This document shows positions 36,370-46,640 of a DNA stretch of 64,000 bases, one piece after another (the first letter of the stretch is position 1; each line of letters begins with the position of its first letter). The stretch lies in contig OX291543.1 in the NCBI GenBank assembly GCA_946406115.1, forward strand, positions 32,018,815 to 32,082,814, given 5' to 3'. A program made the position numbers and the translations under genes. The stretch is from Apoda limacodes (taxonomy: Eukaryota > Arthropoda > Insecta > Lepidoptera > Limacodidae). The notes below the pieces were generated by a model that was not told the origin of the DNA, searched no databases, and saw only the letters and a list, made by a program, of their open reading frames with translations.

Positions 36370-36960
36370 AAATTACTTATAAATTTTATTTTTTTTCTCA
36401 TTAATGCACGCTTCCAGCAATGTTTTATTTGCTTTAACTGCCCCATGCATTTCGCGACATGTCATACTGAAATTACATCGTAACCTTCACTATGTCCACC
36501 CTTAATTTATTACGGCTGTCCCTCCAAAAATGGTTTATATGGCTAAATACTTTTTCCACACAAACATTTATGCCATTATCGTTTTTATTACCTATCTAGT
36601 TAGGGCTTACTTCTGCCATTAGAAACGTCTTCCACGAAAATGTAGTATTGTATGAAGAAGATTGGTTTTTTATTGCTTTCAAGGTTTTTTGAATAACGCG
36701 AATCTCTTCGTTCAAAGCATCTTTTTCAATGTCGTCTTCAACACCTACATAGCATTTGATGCTTGTAAAAAAATTTATATGTTAGTGCTACCTTCTCCAC
36801 ATTGACGTTTTTAAATGCTTTGAATGAAGAGTTTTCGTAGTCTGCTCTTTCATACGCAACTAGAGCTTCTCTTCTGAATTTATTACGATCAACCCCATTC
36901 AGTTTCGATTTCCGATTGCATCACCTCTGATAGTTGAAACATTTATTAGCGAGAACAAAT
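36370..36960 (-). pseudogene. hAT-superfamily transposase remnant
   Basis: The minus-strand translation gives VEKVFSHINHFWRDSRNKL and, in a neighbouring frame, GAVKANKTLLEACINE. This is the C-terminal dimerisation region of hAT-type transposases and their domesticated relatives ('VERVFS..N..W...RN.L'). Further upstream on the same strand, FRREALVAYERADYENSSF is also consistent with a transposase. Several stops and frameshifts interrupt it. Confidence 0.6.
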
Positions 36961-37106
36961 AATCAGAAAGAAATACCGAACCGCCTATACTTCAGTATTT
37001 TTGACATACCGAACACCGAACACAGTGCTAAAATACCACACGGTTCGGAAGAAAACCTAAGAACACCTGGCAAGCCTGGTTGCGAAGTGACATTGTAACG
37101 AATTTT

Positions 37107-37240
37107 TTTTTTTTCTGCCTGACTATGCTGTTGGCTTTTGCAGCCGTTACTGTTTCACCAGGCCTTTTTTGGGCGAGACTCTGAAGGGCCAGACTCAACT
37201 TTTACTGATTAGGTGTAGTCAGGGCGACCCATATGGGAAA
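37107..37240 (+). repeat. Dispersed repeat, 'tgactatgcagtttgctg' family, copy 2
   Basis: A T-run, then 'ctgactatgctgttggcttt', 'gccgttactgtttcaccagg' and 'gagactctgaagggcc' match 28050 and 58810. Confidence 0.6.
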
Positions 37241-37561
37241 ATGAAAACTAGCGTGCGAAGCCAAGCGGAGCATAAGAAAATTAGCGCGCAAAGCCGAGCA
37301 GAGCGTGCCGCGGCAGTTTTTTAGTTTAGTGTATATAGGGCAATCAACTTGAATTTATTTATTTAGTGTAGTTAGAATTTTGCCTGTCATCTTCCTAGTC
37401 GTAAATGATAATATTTTTAAGAAAAGTCAATAAAAAAAAGTAGAAAGAGCATATTCGCTTACCCCGTATCCATTCAGAAAGCTCTAATACTTAATTTTTC
37501 CAAGAATAAAACAAAAGGTTTTCACTGAGCTAAAAAGCGTGCACTGCGCTTGTGTCTGTTG

Positions 37562-38098
37562 CAGTGTTACCAACTCTCAAAAATATTTATCCCTAAAGTT
37601 TGTGTCAAAAACCCCTAAAATTGCCTTAATTATTGAGTTGTCCCCCTAAAAAATATATAAATATAAATTCATAATGATTTAGAAATAATATGCTGTAATA
37701 TGTTATTTAATATATAAAATATTTCGTCTTCATCTGAAGAAACAGATTTTTTGAAATCATACATGTTGACATTGAATAAATTTAACATTTTATTGGATGG
37801 ATTAAATGTTGTACAAGATCGACCATTTCGATTTAATGTAAATCGGACCATCATGGTGCTTTGCAACATTTTAATAGATAGTCTATTCCGCAACTTATTT
37901 TTAACGCCATTGTGACGAGTGGTTGTAGAATTACGTACTAGATGTCGTTATAAGTCGCTAGGTCAAGAAATAAATATTAATATTATCAATTTAATAATAT
38001 TAAAGAGTCAAAAAATCCCTGAAAATACCCCTAAAAAATCCCATCTCACTTATTTACCCCCTAAATCTGGGGGGAAAACCCCTAAGTTGGGAACCGTG
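37562..38098 (-). mobile_element. hAT element, deletion derivative with transposase C-terminus
   Basis: The 537-bp element begins cagtgttaccaact, and its other end read on the minus strand begins cacggttcccaact. It is flanked by the exact 8-bp duplication gtctgttg (37554-37561 and 38099-38106). CAGTGGTTCCCAACT-like ends are typical of hAT. The minus-strand frame 37893..37669 contains RNRLSIKMLQSTMMVRFTL, matching the extreme C-terminus of hAT transposases ('RNKLTVKS.EALLMVK'). So this is an internally deleted copy of an autonomous element. Confidence 0.85.
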
Positions 38099-38699
38099 GT
38101 CTGTTGACAGCCGACAGTTTAAAACGCAGCAGTGTTACCACTTCAAAAAATATTAAAATGTGTTACCAGACTAACAATAATAACTCTCCCATTATTAGAA
38201 ATATAAAATAGAAGTCGGTTATCAAGTGATGTTAGTTTTAGTAGATTAGGCAAACTTGAAGCCAATTAGCAAAGTTGCAGCAGTTTACGGTAACCGAATT
38301 CCACGTGCACGAACTATGGCTTAACTTCAGAAAGGAAGTTTGATATAAGATTGCTGTTTGTGTGTATTCGTTTATGATATTAACAGGGGGTACAAAGGTA
38401 AATTGCTCATAGTGGAATTAATATTGCAGTGCGTAAATAAAGTCAAAATAAATAATAAAAAAAAGTCCAAATGCGAGTCCGGTTCGCGCACCGAGGGTTG
38501 CGTACAAACTTATATACGAGTAAGTATGTAGATAGTTTTTCCATCATAAGATTAAGTCTCACAGACTTATGATCAGTTTTTGGGTTTTGAAGTGAAAACT
38601 TCTTTAGCGGCGTTGTGCACTTTTTTTGGTATGGGTAAAAAATTATAAACTCGCGTCAGGTCACGTGTCCTAATCGTGGAAATTCGTAAGACGGAAACC

Positions 38700-39140
38700 G
38701 TAATGCCACGCCTATTATAATTTTTATTTTTAGTATTCGCGATTATGAGTAGTACAGGGAGGTTGGATATGGAATTTTAATTCTATGACAGATTGCGATG
38801 TCAAATATACTACGTCAAAAAAGTAAATAAACAAACATTATTATTTTATTTTTAGTATATGGCGATTATGAGTAGTACAGGGAGGTTGTTTGTTTGTTTG
38901 TTTGTTTGTTTGTTTGTTTGTTTGTTCGTTCGTTCGTTCGTTCGTTTGTTCGTTTGTTTGTTTGTTTGTTTGTTTGTTTGTAGGACACGTGACCTTTATT
39001 TACATTAGGTTAGTTTTTATTTTTAGTATATGGCGATTATGAGTAGTACAGGGAGGTTGGATATGGGATTTTAATTCTATGACAGATTGAGCTGTCAAAT
39101 ATACAACGTCAAAAAAGTAAATAAACAAAAGTTATTATTT
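38700..39140 (+). repeat. Triplicated repeat unit interrupted by a (GTTT)n/(CGTT)n microsatellite
   Basis: The motif 'gcgattatgagtagtacagg' with 'gaggttg' starts near 38739, 38863 and 39030. Copies 1 and 3 continue alike through 'gatatgg(g/a)attttaattc' and 'cgtcaaaaaagtaaataaac'. The middle copy is broken right after 'gaggttg' by a tetranucleotide tract (38886-38980) that switches from gttt to gttc and back. Confidence 0.8.
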
Positions 39141-39229
39141 TTAATAAATAAATATGGATAAGAAGCGAGTATGTTTTCACTTCTGTATGTATGTCGGCAC
39201 TCCCGGAGTGCAACCCGTTTTTTTTTTCT

Positions 39230-39520
39230 ATATTTGTGATATAACATTTTGCTTCCTGCTAAATTTTATGATGATGACTGAAAGTAACCTATAATTTATT
39301 TGTGTCACAATATGCGACAAAAATCTGGATTTTTTTTAAATGCATTGACAAGCAAACTTTTTTTGCTGTGTCATAACTACAAATTAACGAATTTTAGGTT
39401 TTTTCCTATATGTGTAATGCAGAACCTGGCTTCGTGTCTAATTTTATGATTCTAGGTCACTTGGAAATACCCCATTTATTTGTTAAAAAAAATTTTATTG
39501 CGTTTTAATTGCACCTTTTT
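39230..39520 (-). repeat. Partial lepidopteran dispersed repeat
   Basis: 'tgtgtcacaatatgcgacaa', 'cataactacaaattaacga' and 'gattctaggtcacttggaa' match, in the minus orientation, the body of the repeat at 52310-53110, with large internal deletions. Confidence 0.5.
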
Positions 39521-40189
39521 GAAGCCGGTGGTTTTCTTTTGTCAAAAAGTTTTTATTTTTTGCTTTTGCGTGACGAATTGCTTTACACTAAAAACTCGTA
39601 CACTAAAAACATTCAACCTTATACCATAATTTTTATTATTTTTTTTCTTCAAAAGTTAAGGTTTTAAATCCACTTCGTTATCATGGGACCACCGCAGGAA
39701 CGTACTCTTTCGAATGAAAAAAGAATTTTTGAAATCGATTCATAATTGAAGGAGAAATCGGCGGAAATACATAAAAAAATACATACCCATCGAACATGGC
39801 CTTTATGAGCAACTCGCCAGATTCGCAACTCGCAAGATTCTCAACTCGCCACATTCGCAACGGGCCAGATCCTCAACTCGCCAGAAATGGTACAATCACT
39901 AACAGATAGCTTTATTCAAAAAACATAAAGAGTGAGTCAGTGCACTTTAATTTGTGCACTTATGGATTTTACTAAATTTAAATAAAAAAGCATTTTAAGC
40001 CGATTCTAAAAAGAAAATGTTTTCGACGGATTTTCTTTTTGTAGCGAGTTGAATTATCGCAGTGAGGGTTTTTAAATATAAAAATTTGGTTTGATTTAAT
40101 GGTTTTGTGTGCTTGTAATTCAAATAAAGTAAATTGGCAATTTTTCTTCATTTTACAAGTATTTTTTGCTAAGTGATAGGACGAAATCG

Positions 40190-40606
40190 TGATTTCTGAT
40201 GACACCTGTCAAACTATAAATTGCTATATCTCTGTAACTATTGATCGTAGACTAGTGTTTTGCTTACAGAAGTTATAGGTCTCATCGAGATCTTTATTTT
40301 CGATTACAGCTGTCAAACTATGAATCGCTATATCTCTGTAACTTTTGATCGTAGACTAGTAGTTTTCTTACAGAAGTGATAGATCTATTTGAGATCTTCA
40401 TGATGAATCGCTATATCTCTGTAACTTTTGATCGTAGACTTGTAGTTTCCTAACAGAAGTGATAGATCTATTTGAGATCTACATTTCTGATGACAGCTGT
40501 CAAACTATTAATCACTATATCTCCGTAACTATTGATCGTAGACTAGTAGTTTCCTTACAGAAGTTATAGGTCTCATAGAGATCTTCATTTTCGATGACAG
40601 CTGAAA
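40190..40606 (-). repeat. 104-bp satellite, left array (about four units)
   Basis: Unit starts at the gacagctgtc motif lie near 40198, 40302, 40489 and 40593. The spacing is 104 bp, except for one pair of units where a 21-bp deletion gives 187. Orientation is opposite to the array at 40790-41990. Confidence 0.85.
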
Positions 40607-40789
40607 TAAAATAAAACGCTCAAATGTCAGCAGTGTAAAAACATGGTCAAATCAGTACAGAGGAAATCTGTTATAAAACTATAAATGACAAAATGGTTCA
40701 TCAAAGCGCAAAGCTGAGCACTGATATTATTATTATTAAACTTGGAGTTACAGAACAGTAAACGTATGTTTAAATAGCAACAACTAGTC

Positions 40790-41990
40790 TATAATTAATA
40801 GTTACGAAGATATAGTAGTTTCTCATTTGACAGCTGTCATCTGATATAAAGGTCTTGATTAGATCTATCATATCTCTGAAAAAACTGCTAGTCTACGATC
40901 AATAGTTACAGACATATAGCTATTTATAGTGGGACAGATGTCATTAGAAATCAGGATCTCGATGAGATCTATTACTTCAGTAAAAAAACAATTAGTCTAC
41001 GATCAATAGTTCCGGCGATATAGTGATTCATAGTTTGACAGCTGTCATCAGAAATAAAGATCTCAGTGAGATCTATAACTTCTGTAAGGAAACTACTAGT
41101 CAACGATCAATACTCACGGAGATATAGCGATTTATAGTTTGACAGTTGTCATCAGAAATAATGATCTCAGTGAGATCTATAACTTCTGTATGGAAACTAC
41201 TAGCCTACGATCAATAGTTACCAATATAGCGATTTATAGTTTGATAGCTGTCATCAGAAATAAAGATCTCAGTGAGATCTATCACTTCTGTAAGGAAACT
41301 ACTAGCCTACGATCAATAGTTACGGAGATATAGCGATTTATAGTTTGACAGCTGTCATCAGACATAAAGATCTCAGTGAGATCTATAACTTCTGTAAGGA
41401 AACTACTAGCCTACGATCAATAGTTACCAATATAGCGATTTATAGTTTGATAGCTGTCATCAGAAATAAAGATCTCAGTGAGATCTATCACTTCTGTAAG
41501 GTAACTACTGGCCTACGATCAATAGTTACGGAGATATAGCGATTTATAGTTTGACAGCTGTCATCAGAAATAAAGATCTCAATGAGGTCTATAACTTCTT
41601 TTAAAAAACTACTAGTCTACGATCAATAGTTACGGGGATATAGCGATTTATAGTTTGACAGCTGTCATGCAAAATAAAGATCTCAGTGAGATCTGTAACT
41701 TCTGTAAGGAAACTACTAGTCTACGATCAATACTCACGGAGGTATAGCGATTTATAGTTTGACAGCTGTCATCAGAAATAAAGATCTCAATGAGATCTAT
41801 AACTTCTTTTAAAAAACTACTAGTCTACGGTCAATAGCTACGGGGATATAGCGATTTATAGTTTGACAGCTGCCATACAAAATACAGTTATTGACGAGAT
41901 CTATTACTTCTGTAAGGAAACTACTAGTCTAAGATCAATAGTTACGGAGATATAGCGATTTATAGTTTGACAGCTGTCATTCGAAATAAT
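40790..41990 (+). repeat. 104-bp satellite, right array (about twelve units)
   Basis: The gacagctgtcat motif recurs at 40829, 40933, 41037, 41141, 41243, 41347, 41449, 41553, 41657, 41761, 41865 and 41969. Spacing is 104 bp, with two 102-bp units caused by the 'gttaccaatatag' variant. Each unit contains the perfect palindrome gacagctgtc and the hairpin agatctcagtgagatct. Open frames such as 41139..41333 and 41345..41539 arise from the periodicity and are not genes. Confidence 0.9.
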
Positions 41991-42678
41991 AAAAAATAAT
42001 TTAAAACTGTACATATTTAAATAAAAGTGCGTAAATTAAACTCACACTTGATTTTTATGTAGGTACAGTACAAACCTACTTTTAAGAACCTACTTAGTTG
42101 AAGTAGGTTAAAAAGTTTAATTTTCTAATTTACTGCTATTTTGTAATTCATTGTACTTCCGGTGAGTTGAGAATCTGGCGAGTTGCGAATATGGCGAGTT
42201 GCTCATAAAGGGAACATGGAACCTCTTCCTTTTTTGAAGTCGGTAAAAATAATAACTTACTGCCAAAAATTTGATCTGAATTACCGTTAGCGCTCATAAG
42301 GATGTAAAATAGAGGATAACCAAGACATGGTTATAGTATAACAAACTGCCATAGCCGTGACCATCCAGTCACTAGTTACTCCCTTTGGGAGAAAAGAACT
42401 GTGGCAAACATACAAACCTACGTACATACCTACAACAAACCTGCGAAGTATGTGCCAAGCATCTGAAGTATTCAAGACAACGAAGGTTAAGGTAGATCCC
42501 ACCTATTTTTTTCTTAAAAACTCTATTGATTTAAACTGACTATGGTGTTTTTAATATGTAGGTACCTTCACTGTTTATGAAGGAAAATTGTTATTCCAGG
42601 ATTTTCTGCGGAAAACTCCTGTATGACTAGAATTAAAACCAAAATCAATACGTGAAATAACGTTTATATCCAAAATAT

Positions 42679-42684
42679 TTTATT
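42679..42684 (-). promoter_or_regulatory. Polyadenylation signal AATAAA of GST C
   Basis: Minus-strand AATAAA about 115 nt beyond the GST C stop codon. Confidence 0.5.
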
Positions 42685-42799
42685 CTTTAAACTTATAATA
42701 TCAAAAACCAAAAAATAAATCGGGACTTTCGTTTCATTACAACACACACTTTTTTTAATATAATACGGTGCATATTAAACTTAATACATTTATACTGAT

Positions 42800-45796
42800 T
42801 TAATTTACAACAGGAGAGCTGTCTTTAAATGCTTTGACTTTAGGAATGGAATAAATATCGTCGTAAAGTTTCTTAAAGCTGGGATACTTCGAATCCAGGT
42901 CTGGCATCCTCATCATCATCTTCATGTAATCATAAAGTCCAGCGAATACGAAGTCACCCCATGTTCTCTGTAAAGGTAGACACATTTAAAATGCCTGTTG
43001 TTTAAAAATAACTGTAATATAACGTTTACACTGTTTCCAAGTCGCTTTCGCTTGTCCAAATGTTTTGCCAAGCGGAGACAGCACCGGCTGAGCATCAAAA
43101 TAAATAGACCATAGGGACGGACTAGACTAGCTTCCCAACTAACAAATTTTGGTCGTGTAATGATTGAAACAACGTTTAAGTCGCAACCTAAGGTTGGACC
43201 GTTTTGGTTTATACAACCAGTACATAGTACCTGGAAGACCGAGCCCTGCTCGTTTTTTTTAACAGTGCCATCTATTGTCAAGTAGCTTTAGTGTTGCTGT
43301 TGGCAAAAATAATAGTATTACTACTCGCCAAAGATGTCAGGAAGAGTCATATTTTTTAGTTTATCATTGCCTGAAAACACAGATAAAACGAAGTTTACTA
43401 AAAATGAAACCTAGCAAGATCAATTTATCGCCCCCGAAACCCCCCGCATAGTAATTGAGTACCTACCTACTTATAATATATTATAGTTACCTTCCCCAGG
43501 GCTAGATGGCCGTTGTTTTTGACAATTATATCATTAAGCTTCTCCAACGCTTGAGGATAGAAGGTCTTGAGGAACTCTTCGTGCCTTAGATCCGCTCGCT
43601 CTTTTTCAGGTTCGTAGTGCACTAACGCTGACTCTGTCGGATTAACATAAGGTTTACTTATTGGCACATTATAGTCATATCTAAATTAATTATAAAGATT
43701 TGACTTTGACTTTAATAAGTCAGTGGCGAGTATAAAATTAACACCCTAGTAAATGACAAGACGAATTCCTAATTGTCGATTCAATTCTTATGAACGATTG
43801 ATTGTAATTATTTACAGTGTGCGATATATTCTAAATCATTAGACTAAGATCGCGCTTGAAAATGCTTGACGGTGCTGGCTAGCTTTTGTGCTTTTGTTTT
43901 TTAAATAGAGGACTAGAACTAAAATTTTATGGTGAATACTTATCGATTACACATTTGCCAAGCAAGCGTTGACAACAAGACCAATTTGGCCGCTCTACTT
44001 AGCAAAATATATAGAGAAACGACATGGCAAGAGTGTAATTGATGCATTTAAAGTACTTAGTGAATGTGCATGTTTACTTATTCCAAATGTTTGTATTTGT
44101 TTGTCTGTTTGAACGCGCTAATCTCATGGACCAGTCTAATTTAAAAGAATCTTTTTTCATTTAATAGCCCAATTCTTGAGGAGGCTAAGTGTATACCTTC
44201 ACACTAGAGTATCAAGTGTATCAACGAACAGCCACAACTACTGGACCTTGAGACTTGAAATTAAGCTTTAGAGATGTGATAACGTAATAAACAAAATAGG
44301 GATAATTAGGGGCTGGTAAAGGGTAAAACAGGATCGAAAATTTATATGGAAATCTGTACTTTTTAAAGTTAAATACATAAAAATTTGACAAATGGCTTTA
44401 GGTTTGTGTTCCACCGTATTTTATAGTAAGAGTCCTAGAGGGCGAATAGAGGATACGAATTCCGTTATTTTTGTAGGTTAAACATGGGCTAAACCATAAA
44501 CAGTTTATAGTTATTTTTTATTAAAAAATATGCTGTTCTTGTCTTTTGCAAAAAATTGTTTTTATGTTGTTATCTATATTAGAAGATTCGTTTGGATGAT
44601 TTTTATTACATTTATTTAAGGTAATAATATATATAATAATAGTTAAATTTTAATAATAATATAAATATGTTTATTACCAAATAAATCCTAAAATTAGTAT
44701 TTACAACTTACTTGTTCTTATGTCATTGATGAACTCAACATTCTGGTCGATCTCAAAGTCTTCTTCCATGTTGGTACCAACCAGACCATACTTCTTGCCC
44801 AACATTCTTGCAATAGGCATGCTTTGAGCATATTGCTTTCCGTCAATTTCTAATATAGGCATCTGGCCAAATTTCGTTTCTAAAATAAAAAATATATAAT
44901 ACCTACTATTTATACTAATATACTAAAGATACTAAAGAAATGTTATTGTATTTGTAAACTGACATATGAGCTGCCGAGACGCTCTAGCCTAGATATTGTA
45001 TTTTGCGAAGTGGCACTTGTGTCATGCTGGCACTTCACTTGGCAATTTGTGTTTGCGTATTTGGCAAATAATTTGATATTAGTAAAGAATACGCTCGCAC
45101 ACATGTCGGACGAGTTGCCACTTGCAGCGGGATTATATGCACAAATTTATTTGTTAAAGTTCTAAAAACTTTAGAACGGTTTCGTTATCCCAATTCATGA
45201 TAAAACGTCTAAATTATTTAAGCTTAAAAACAAAAGACATCCGTACTAGTCAACGTCGCGCTCGCTTCTTAATACGGCCAATTTGTAGCTGTGTATTTGT
45301 CTCCTTTGATGCGCACCGAAAAACCGACAGCTGAACGGTAACGCGTGTTTGTTATTGGTCCTATTTGTCAAAGGATACAAATACGCAACTACAAAATTAC
45401 AAATTGGCCGTATTAACAAGCGAGCGCGCCGTTGACTAGTACGGATGTCTTTTGTTTTTAAGCTTTAATAATATTTAAGGAGGGGCTCCCATACAACAAA
45501 CGTGATTTTTTGCCGTTTTTGTAGATAATGGTACGGAACCCTTCGTGCGCGAGTCCGACTCGCACTTGGCCGATTTTTTTTAAAGGCACTTTTGCCAGTC
45601 TAGATTGAAACAACTGCCCTACACATTTGAATCTGCATATTATAATGCTTTTATTTAACTCACTTGGCTTAAACTCCGGCCACTCTTCTTTAGGAACGTG
45701 AATATCTTCAAACCCATCTTCTCCGTAAGCCAGCAGCAGGCGGATGGGCTCTCCTAAAGCTTTGATGGGGAAGTAGTAGAACTTTATTTTCGTCAT
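42800..45796 (-). CDS. GSTS: Sigma-class glutathione S-transferase, gene C (4 coding exons)
   Basis: Coding exons on the minus strand are 45796..45664, 44879..44712, 43633..43491 and 42967..42800, encoding 203 residues. Exon sizes (133, 168, 143, 168) and phases 1, 1 and 0 equal those of genes A and B. The protein opens [17 protein letters not shown] with Tyr8, Leu14, Trp39, Lys43, Gln50-Met51 and Gln63-Ser64 all present. Exon 4 begins RTWGDF, the N-capping box. An ATG eight codons further upstream on the strand is in frame, but a splice acceptor (ggttacag) lies between the two, 4 nt before the chosen start, so MTKIKF is the likely N-terminus. It is the most compact of the three genes (introns 784, 1078 and 523 nt), although intron 1 holds a palindromic insertion. 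Role as for the other sigma GSTs: glutathione-dependent detoxification and handling of lipid peroxidation products. Confidence 0.92.
45220..45465. mobile_element. 246-bp fold-back element in GST C intron 1
   Basis: Both ends read aagcttaaaaacaaaagaca and continue through tccgtactagtcaacg and ttaatacggccaatttgta, giving inverted arms of about 80-90 bp with few mismatches. A short GC-richer centre holds 'aaccgacagctgaacggtaa'. It is non-coding and could form one long hairpin in the pre-mRNA. Confidence 0.8.
45476..45590 (-). repeat. Lepidopteran dispersed repeat, partial
   Basis: The minus strand reads 'atcggccaagtgcgagtcgg', 'gcgcacgaagggttccgtac' and 'ctacaaaaacggcaaaaaat', then 'tgtatgggagcccct', matching 26485-26620. 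It abuts the palindrome in intron 1 of GST C. Confidence 0.7.
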
Positions 45797-45854
45797 CGTA
45801 CTGTAACCAAATAGTGACAATTAAAACATAGACATGAGAACATGTAGTCGGTGT

Positions 45855-46180
45855 AGGCCGAGGGGTTTAGATTTCACTTCACGTCCCAAGTGGCGGAGGT
45901 TCGAATTCCGGGGTCGGCGTGTACGAATGAATCTTTTCTTTATTTCTCAAGTACACTGATTTATGTATTCACACCACTGGCTTTGCGGTGAACGAAAACA
46001 TCGTGAAGAAACCTGCATACGTCAAAAAAAAAACAAAAAAGAAGTATGTGAAGTCCACAATCCGCACTGGGCCCGCGTGTGGACTACGGCCCAAATCACC
46101 CTCGCTTATGACGGTAAGCTGTGCCGAAACAGTGGGGACGTATGAAGGCTGGCAAGCAAGCAAAACATGAAGGACAAAAC
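45855..46180 (+). repeat. tRNA-derived SINE next to GST C
   Basis: A B-box-like 'ggttcgaattccgggg' (45899-45914) lies about 45 bp into the copy. It is followed by the body 'cacaatccgcactgggcccg' and 'gtgtggactacgg', shared with 1550-1945. Confidence 0.7.
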
Positions 46181-46474
46181 GCAGACGCAAGTCGAACTCG
46201 CGTACCGAATTGCATTAAGTAGGGCCCTATTTAACATAAATCAAAGTACCTACGTATAGCGCGCGCTGCCTTAATGGAAGATCGAGGGTAGATATTAAAA
46301 TTCGTCTGATACGAAATCGAGTTTGGAATTATTTTTGATCGATTTTTCCGAGTAGGTATGTATTAAATTACCCCCCCAAATAAAATCAAAGGACAAACTA
46401 AAATAAATAAACAATAAATGTATATACCTAGGTATTAGGTCATTCATTAGTCTTTTGTCATCCATTTTACCCCT

Positions 46475-46640
46475 AACTAAAGCTTGTACTATGGATATCA
46501 GACAACGGATTCATATACTCATATAGATTTTTCTACACATAGGAAACACCCAGACTTAAGACAAACACAGATGTTCATCACATCAGTGTTTGTATTGTAC
46601 GAGTATGAAACCCGTGCCCCTCAGATCGGCAGGCAGTAGC
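46475..46640 (-). repeat. tRNA-derived SINE, truncated
   Basis: 'aaagcttgtactatggatat', 'cagacaacgg', 'cacccagacttaagacaaac' and 'atgttcatcacatcagtg' match the SINE at 51482-51740. The B box is degenerate (gaaacccgtgcccc). Confidence 0.6.

Larger units (their letters stand above)
39800..42211. mobile_element. 2.4-kb non-autonomous DNA transposon carrying inverted satellite arrays
   Basis: The element is bounded by terminal inverted repeats beginning cctttatgagcaactcgcca at both ends and by the exact 8-bp target duplication gaacatgg (39792-39799 and 42212-42219). The TIRs are made of a 16-bp tandem motif (aactcgccagattcgc and variants), five copies on the left (39811-39890) and three on the right (42153-42200). 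Inside lie two satellite arrays in opposite orientation, 40190-40606 and 40790-41990. No transposase is present. An 8-bp duplication is used by hAT and a few other superfamilies, so the family is only suggested. It is inserted in another dispersed repeat: the bases either side of one target copy (39780-39799 joined to 42220-42250) rebuild the 'gaacatggaacctcttcc' ... 'tttttgaagtcggt' sequence common in Lepidoptera. Confidence 0.85.
25086..42799. other. Transposon-rich interval between the methyltransferase gene and GST C
   Basis: No intact host gene was recognised in this interval. Itemised contents include a perfect 213-bp duplication, lepidopteran dispersed repeats, LINE, gypsy-type and hAT remnants, a microsatellite and the satellite-bearing element. 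The stretch 28391-31465 has only short repeat pieces ('tagcttttgcccgtgac' near 29300, 'cttttttgaagtcgatt' near 30000) and no supported gene. The same holds for 33240-34170, apart from a possible element end at 33715-33740. Confidence 0.55.

Noticed and set aside
41139..41539. Two tandem 64-codon open frames with similar peptides
   Set aside because: They are products of the 104-bp satellite period lacking stops in one frame. The amino-acid repeat only mirrors the DNA repeat.
39811..41990. CRISPR-like array
   Set aside because: The repeats are contiguous, 104 bp long and with no unique spacers, in a eukaryotic genome. They form a satellite.
45797..45820. Upstream in-frame ATG of GST C adding eight residues
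   Set aside because: A splice acceptor (ggttacag) lies between it and the family-consensus start, and all three paralogues have an acceptor at this place.
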